This document shows positions 59,701 through 64,000 of a DNA stretch of 64,000 nucleotides, one piece after another; position 1 is the first letter of the stretch; the number at the start of each line of letters is the position of its first letter. The position numbers and the translations under genes were made by a program. A model generated the notes under the pieces. That model ran no database searches, was not told the DNA's origin, and saw only the letters and a program-made list of their open reading frames with translations. Origin of the DNA: Arenicola marina (lineage: Eukaryota; Annelida; Polychaeta; Arenicolidae); assembly GCA_964019135.1 (NCBI GenBank), contig OZ025249.1:6250039-6314038 (forward strand), given 5' to 3'.

Positions 59701-61650
59701 CCGCGATGGGAGCGGGCTGTAGAGGGTGCGAGGCCGCGATGGGAGTGGGCTGTAGGGGGTGTGAGGCCGCGATGGGAGCGGGCTGTAGTGGGTGTGAGGC
59801 CGCCATGGGAGCGGGCTGTAGTGGGTGTGAGGCCGCGATGGGAGCGGGCTGCAGGGGGTGTGAGGCCGCGATGGGAGCGGGCTGCAGGGGGTGTGAGGCC
59901 GCGATGGGAGCGGGCTGTAGTGTGTGGGAGGCCGCGATGGGAGTGGGCTGTAGAGGGTGGGAGGCCGCGATGGGAGCGGGCTGTAGTGGGTGTGAGGCCG
60001 CGATGGGAGCGGGCTGCAGGGGGTGTGAGGCCGGGATGGGAGCGGGCTGCAGGGGGTGTGAGGCGGCGATGGGAGCGGGCTGTAGTGGGTGGGAGGCCGC
60101 GATGGGAGTGGGCGGTAGGGGGTGGGAGGCGGCGATGGGAGTGGGCTGTAGGGGGTGTGAGGCCGCGATGGGAGTGGGCTGGAGAGGGTGGGAGGCCGCG
60201 ATGGGAGCGGGCTGTAGTGGGTGTGAGGCCGCGATGGGAGCGGGCTGTAGTGGGAGCGAGACCGCGATGGGAGCGGGCTGTAGGGGATGAGAGGCCGCGA
60301 TGGGAGAGGCTGTAGGGGGTGAGAGGCCGCGTAGGGAGTGGGCTGTAGTGGGTGGGAGGCCGCGATGGGAGTGGGCTGTAGTGGGTGGGAGGCCGCGATG
60401 GGAGTGGGCTGTAATTGGTGTGAGGCCGCGATGGAAGCGGGCTGTAGTGTGTGTGAGGCCGCGATGGGAGCGGGCTCTAGGGGGTGGGAGGCCGCGATGG
60501 GAGCGGGCTGTAGTGGGTGGGAGGCCGAGATGGAAGTGGGCTGTAGTGGGTGTGAGGCCGCGATGGGAGTGGGCTGTAGGGGGTGCGAGGCCGCGATGGG
60601 AGTGGGCTGTAGGGGGTGTGAGGCCGCGATGAGAGTGGGCTGTAGTGGGTGAGAGGCCGCGATGGGAGTGGGCTGTAGGGGGTGAGAGGCCGCGATGGGA
60701 GCGGGCTGTAGAGGGTGTGAGGCCGCGATGGGAGCGGGCTGTAGTGGGTGTGAGGCCGCGATGGGATTCGGCTGTAGGGGGTCGGAGGCCGCGATGGGAG
60801 CGGGCTTTGTGGGTGAGAAGCCGCGATGGGAGCGGGCTGTAGTGGGTGTGAGACCGGGATGGGAGCGGGCTATAGGGGGTGTGAGGCCGCGATGGGAGCG
60901 GGCTGTAGTGGGTGTGAGGCCGCGATGGGAGTGGGCTGTAGTGGGTGGGAGGCCGCTATGGGAGTGAGCTGTAGTGGGTGGGAGGACGCGATGGCAGCGG
61001 GCTGTAGGGGGTGGGAGGCCGCGATGGGAGCGGGCTGTAGTGGGTGGGAGACCGCGATGGGAGCGGGCTGTAGTGGGTTGGAGGCCGCGATGGGAGCGGG
61101 CTGTAGTGGGTGGGAGGCCGGGATGGGAGCGGGCTGTAGTGGGTGTGAGGCCGCGATGGGAGTGGGCTGTAGGGGGTGGGATTCCGCGATGGGAGAGGGC
61201 TGTAGTGGGTGTGAGGCCGCCATGGGAGTGGTCTGTAGTGCGTGGGAGGCCGCGATGGGAGCGGGCTGTAGGGGGTGGGAGGCCGCGATGGGAGCGGGCT
61301 GTAGTGGGTGTGAGGCCGCGATGGGAGAGGGCTGTAGTGGGTGGGAGGCCGCGATGGGAGTGGTCTGTAGTGGGTGTGAGGCCGCGATGGCAGCGGGCTG
61401 TAGTGGGTGTGAGGCCGCGATGGGAGTGGGCTGTAGTGGGTGTGAGGCCGCGATGGCAGCGGGCTGTAGTGGGTGTGAGGCCGCGATGGGAGCGGGCTGT
61501 AGGGGGTGTGAGGCCGGGATGGGAGCGGGCTGTAGTGGGTGTGAGGCCGCGATGGGAGCGGGCTGTAGTGGGTGTGAGGCCGCGATGGGAGTGGGCTGTA
61601 GGGGGTGGGAGGCCGCGATGGGAGAGGGCTGTAGGGGGTGTGAGGCCGCG
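53717..61650. repeat. About 4-kb higher-order repeat, two tandem copies, in the 33-bp array
   Basis: Copies are about 53717-57640 and 57643-61650. Landmarks recur 4,025 bp apart (122 units less one base): GTAGTGCGTG (GCG at 55633 and 59658), and the one-base-deleted unit GGGAGAGGCTGTAGG near 56283 and 60308. The CGCTATGGGAGTGAGC marker is at 56963 and 60954 (3,991 bp, one unit and one extra base shorter). An older version of the deleted unit lies near 48693. Confidence 0.82.
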
Positions 61651-64000
61651 ATGGGAGTGGGCTATAGGGGGTGTGAGGCCGCGATGGGAGCGGGCTGTAG
61701 TGGGTGTGAGGCCGCGATGGGAGTGGGCTGTAGTGGGTGGGAGACCGCGATGGGAGAGGGCTGTAGGGGGTGGGAGGCCGCGACGGGAGAGGGCTGTAGT
61801 GGGTGTGAGGCCGCGATGGGAGTGGCCTATAGGGGGTGTGAGGCCGCGATGGGAGCGGGCTGTAGTGGGTGTGAGGCCGCGATGGGAGTGGTCTGTAGTG
61901 GGTGGGAGACCGCGATGGGAGCGGGCTGTAGTGGGTGTGAGGCTGCGATGGGAGTGGGCTGTATGGGGTGGGAGGCCGCGATGGGAGCGGGCTGTAGGGG
62001 GTGCGAGGCCGCGATGGGAGTGGGCTGTAGTGGGTGTGAGGCCGCGATGGGAGCGGGCTGTAGTGGGTGTGAGGCCGCGATGGGAGCGGGCTGCAGGGGG
62101 TGTGAGGCCGCGATGGGAGTGGGCTGTAGGGGGTGTGAGGCCGCGATGGGAGTCGGCTGTAGGGGGTGGTAGGCCGTGATGGGAGTCGGCTGTAGGGGGT
62201 GTGAGGCCGCGATGGGAGTGGGCTGTAGTGGGTGTGAAGCCGCGATGGGAGCGGGCCGTAGTGGGTGGGAGGCCGCGATGGGAGTGGGATGTAGAGGGTG
62301 GGAGGCCGCGATGGGAGCGGGCTGTAGTGGGTGTGAGGCCGCGATGGGAGTGGGCTGTGGTGGGTGGGAGGCCGCGATGGGAGCGGGGATGGAAGTGGGC
62401 TGTAGTGGGTGGGAGGCCGATATGGGAGTGGGCTGTAGTGGGTGTGAGGCCGCGATGGGACCTGGCTGTATTGGGTGAGAGGCCGCGTTGGGAGCGGGCG
62501 GTAGGGGGTGTGAGGCCGCGATGAGAGTGGGCTGTAGTGGGTGGGATGCCGCGATGGGACCGGGCTGTAGTGGGTGTGAGGCCGCGATGGGAGCGGGCTG
62601 TAGGGGGTGGGAGGCCGCGATGGGAGTGGGCTGTAGTGGGTGGGAGGCCGCGATGGGAGCGGGCTGTAGTGGGTGGGAGACCGCGATGGGAGCGGGCTGT
62701 AGTGGGTGTGAGGCCGCGATGGGAGTGGGCTGTAGTGGGTGGGAGGCCGCGATGGGAGTGGGCTGTAGTGGGTGGGAGGCCGCGATGGGAGTGGGCTGTA
62801 GGGGGTGTGAGGCCGCGATGGGAGCGGGCTGTAGTGGGTGTGAGGCCGCGATGGGAGTGGGCTGTAGTGGGTGGGAGGCCGCGATGGGAGTGGGCTGTAG
62901 TGGGTGGGAGGCCGCGATGGCAGCGGGCTGTTGGGGGTGGGAGGCCGCGATGGGAGCGGGCTGTAGTGGGTGGGAGACCGCGATGGGAGCGGGCTGTAGT
63001 GGGTGGGAGGCCGCGATGGGGGCGGGCTGTAGTGGGTGGGAGGCCGCGATGGGAGCGGGCTGTAGTGGGTGTGAGGCCGCGATGGGAGCGGGCTGTAGTG
63101 GGTGTGAGGCCGCGATGGGAGTGGGCTGTAGCGGGTGGGAGGCCGCGATGGGAGCGGGCTGTAGGTGGTGCGAGGCCGCGATGGGAGTGGGCTGTAGGGG
63201 GTGTGAGGCCGCGATGGGAGCGGGTTGTAGGGGGTGTGAGGCCGCCATGGGAGCGGGCTGTAGTGGGTGTGAGGCCGCGATGGGAGCGGGCTGCAGGGGG
63301 TGTGAGGCCGCGATGGGAGTGGGCTGTAGGGGGTGTGAGGCCGCGATGGGAGTCGGCTGTAGGGGGTGGGAGGCCGCGATGGGAGCGGGCTGTAGTGGGT
63401 GTGAGGCCGCGATGGGAGTGGGCTGTAGTGGGTGGGAGGCCGCGATGGGAATGGGCTGTAGTGGGTGGGAGGCCGCGATGGCAGCGGGCTGTTGGGGGTG
63501 GGAGGCCGCGGTGGGAGCGGGCTGTAGTGGGTGGGAGACCGCGATGGGAGCGGGCTGTAGTGGGTGGCAGGCAGCGATGGGAGCGGGCTGTAGTGGGTGT
63601 GAGGCCGCGATGGGAGCGGGCTGTAGTGGGTGTGAGGCCGCGATGGGAGCGGGCTGTAGTGGGTGTGAGGCCGCGATGGGAGTCGGCTGTAGTGGGTGGG
63701 AGGCCGCGATGGGAGTGGGCTGTAGTGGGTGGGAGGCCGCGATGGGAGCGGGCTGTAGTGGGTGTGAGGCCGGGATGGGAGCGGGCTGTAGTGGGTGTGA
63801 GGCCGCGATGGGAGCGGGCTGTAGTGGGTGTGAGGCCGCGATGGGAGCGGGCTGTAGTGGGTGTGAGGCCGGGATGGGAGCGGGCTGTAGTGGGTGTGAG
63901 GCCGGGATGGGAGCGGGCTGTAGTGGGTGTGAGGCCGCGATGGGAGCGGGCTGTAGTGGGTGTGAGGCCGGGATGGGAGCGGGCTGTAGTGGGTGTGAGG

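Larger units (their letters stand above)
35093..64000. repeat. G-rich 33-bp minisatellite array, about 875 copies, cut by right edge
   Basis: Tandem 33-bp units with core GATGGGAGCGGGCTGTAGTG plus a GGTGTGAGGCCGC-like tail. The main variable sites are GAGCGG/GAGTGG/GAGAGG, GTAGTGG/GTAGGGG, and GTGTGAGG/GTGGGAGG/GTGAGAGG/GTGCGAGG. A typical unit has 18 G, 5 C, 4 A and 6 T. The length is almost perfectly fixed: seen exceptions are one-base losses near 37758, 48693, 56283, 60308 and 60788, and a truncated unit near 62385. Two plus-strand frames and at least one minus frame stay open for hundreds of codons because 33 is divisible by 3; the third plus frame has TAG and TGA in most units. Variation changes the amino acid in both open plus frames, so I do not call a protein. 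Confidence 0.97.

Noticed and set aside
35093..64000. Many open frames (Trp/Arg-rich or Cys/Gly-rich repeats) over the G-rich array
   Set aside because: Two plus frames and a minus frame are open in parallel, variation is amino-acid-changing in both plus frames, and one-base losses switch frames without any sign of constraint.

Overview
The window looks like nuclear DNA of a multicellular animal. It has no bacterial or viral gene content. It carries the 3' part of a non-LTR retrotransposon with a poly(A) signal and A tail, a degenerate tRNA-like sequence of the kind found in SINEs, and mostly minisatellite DNA. The retroelement type is common in molluscs and other invertebrates, so an invertebrate is my guess, but the species cannot be read from the sequence. 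No host protein-coding gene is recognisable.

By my estimate about 52.6 of 64 kb (82%) is tandem repeat, in eleven arrays: 35-bp units (1-488, cut by the left edge), 24-bp (930-16532, about 650 copies), 53-bp (17140-18650), 16-bp (19532-20372), a composite 33/39/45-bp array (21683-23855), 32-bp (25932-26206), 16-bp with a 32-bp dimeric core (26405-27817), 22-bp (27938-28462), a decaying 33-bp array (30391-30640), 94-bp (32545-33188) and a G-rich 33-bp array (35093-64000, about 875 copies, cut by the right edge). Several have higher-order structure: blocks of many units have been duplicated, and rare variants and single-base deletions recur at whole-unit spacings.

Unit lengths of 24, 33, 39 and 45 bp are multiples of three. 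The arrays therefore give very long stop-free frames (up to about 3,900 codons) on both strands and in several phases at once. I treat these as by-products of the repeat length, not genes: array variation is mostly amino-acid-changing in the longest frames, and frames begin or end inside arrays.

The single-copy islands between arrays (0.1-2.1 kb each) hold the rest: a 5'-truncated LINE of the CR1/L2/jockey type (about 30653-31790) with a candidate target-site duplication, a tRNA-like sequence (29171-29234, minus strand), a promoter-like motif cluster near 25268-25370, a 15-bp hairpin overlapping a poly(A) signal at 24002-24034, and a few other hairpins and homopolymer tracts. The most interesting aspects are the density of unrelated minisatellites, the stepwise unit growth in the 33/39/45-bp array, the nearly indel-free 24-bp array, and about 29 kb of G-rich, quadruplex-compatible repeat.
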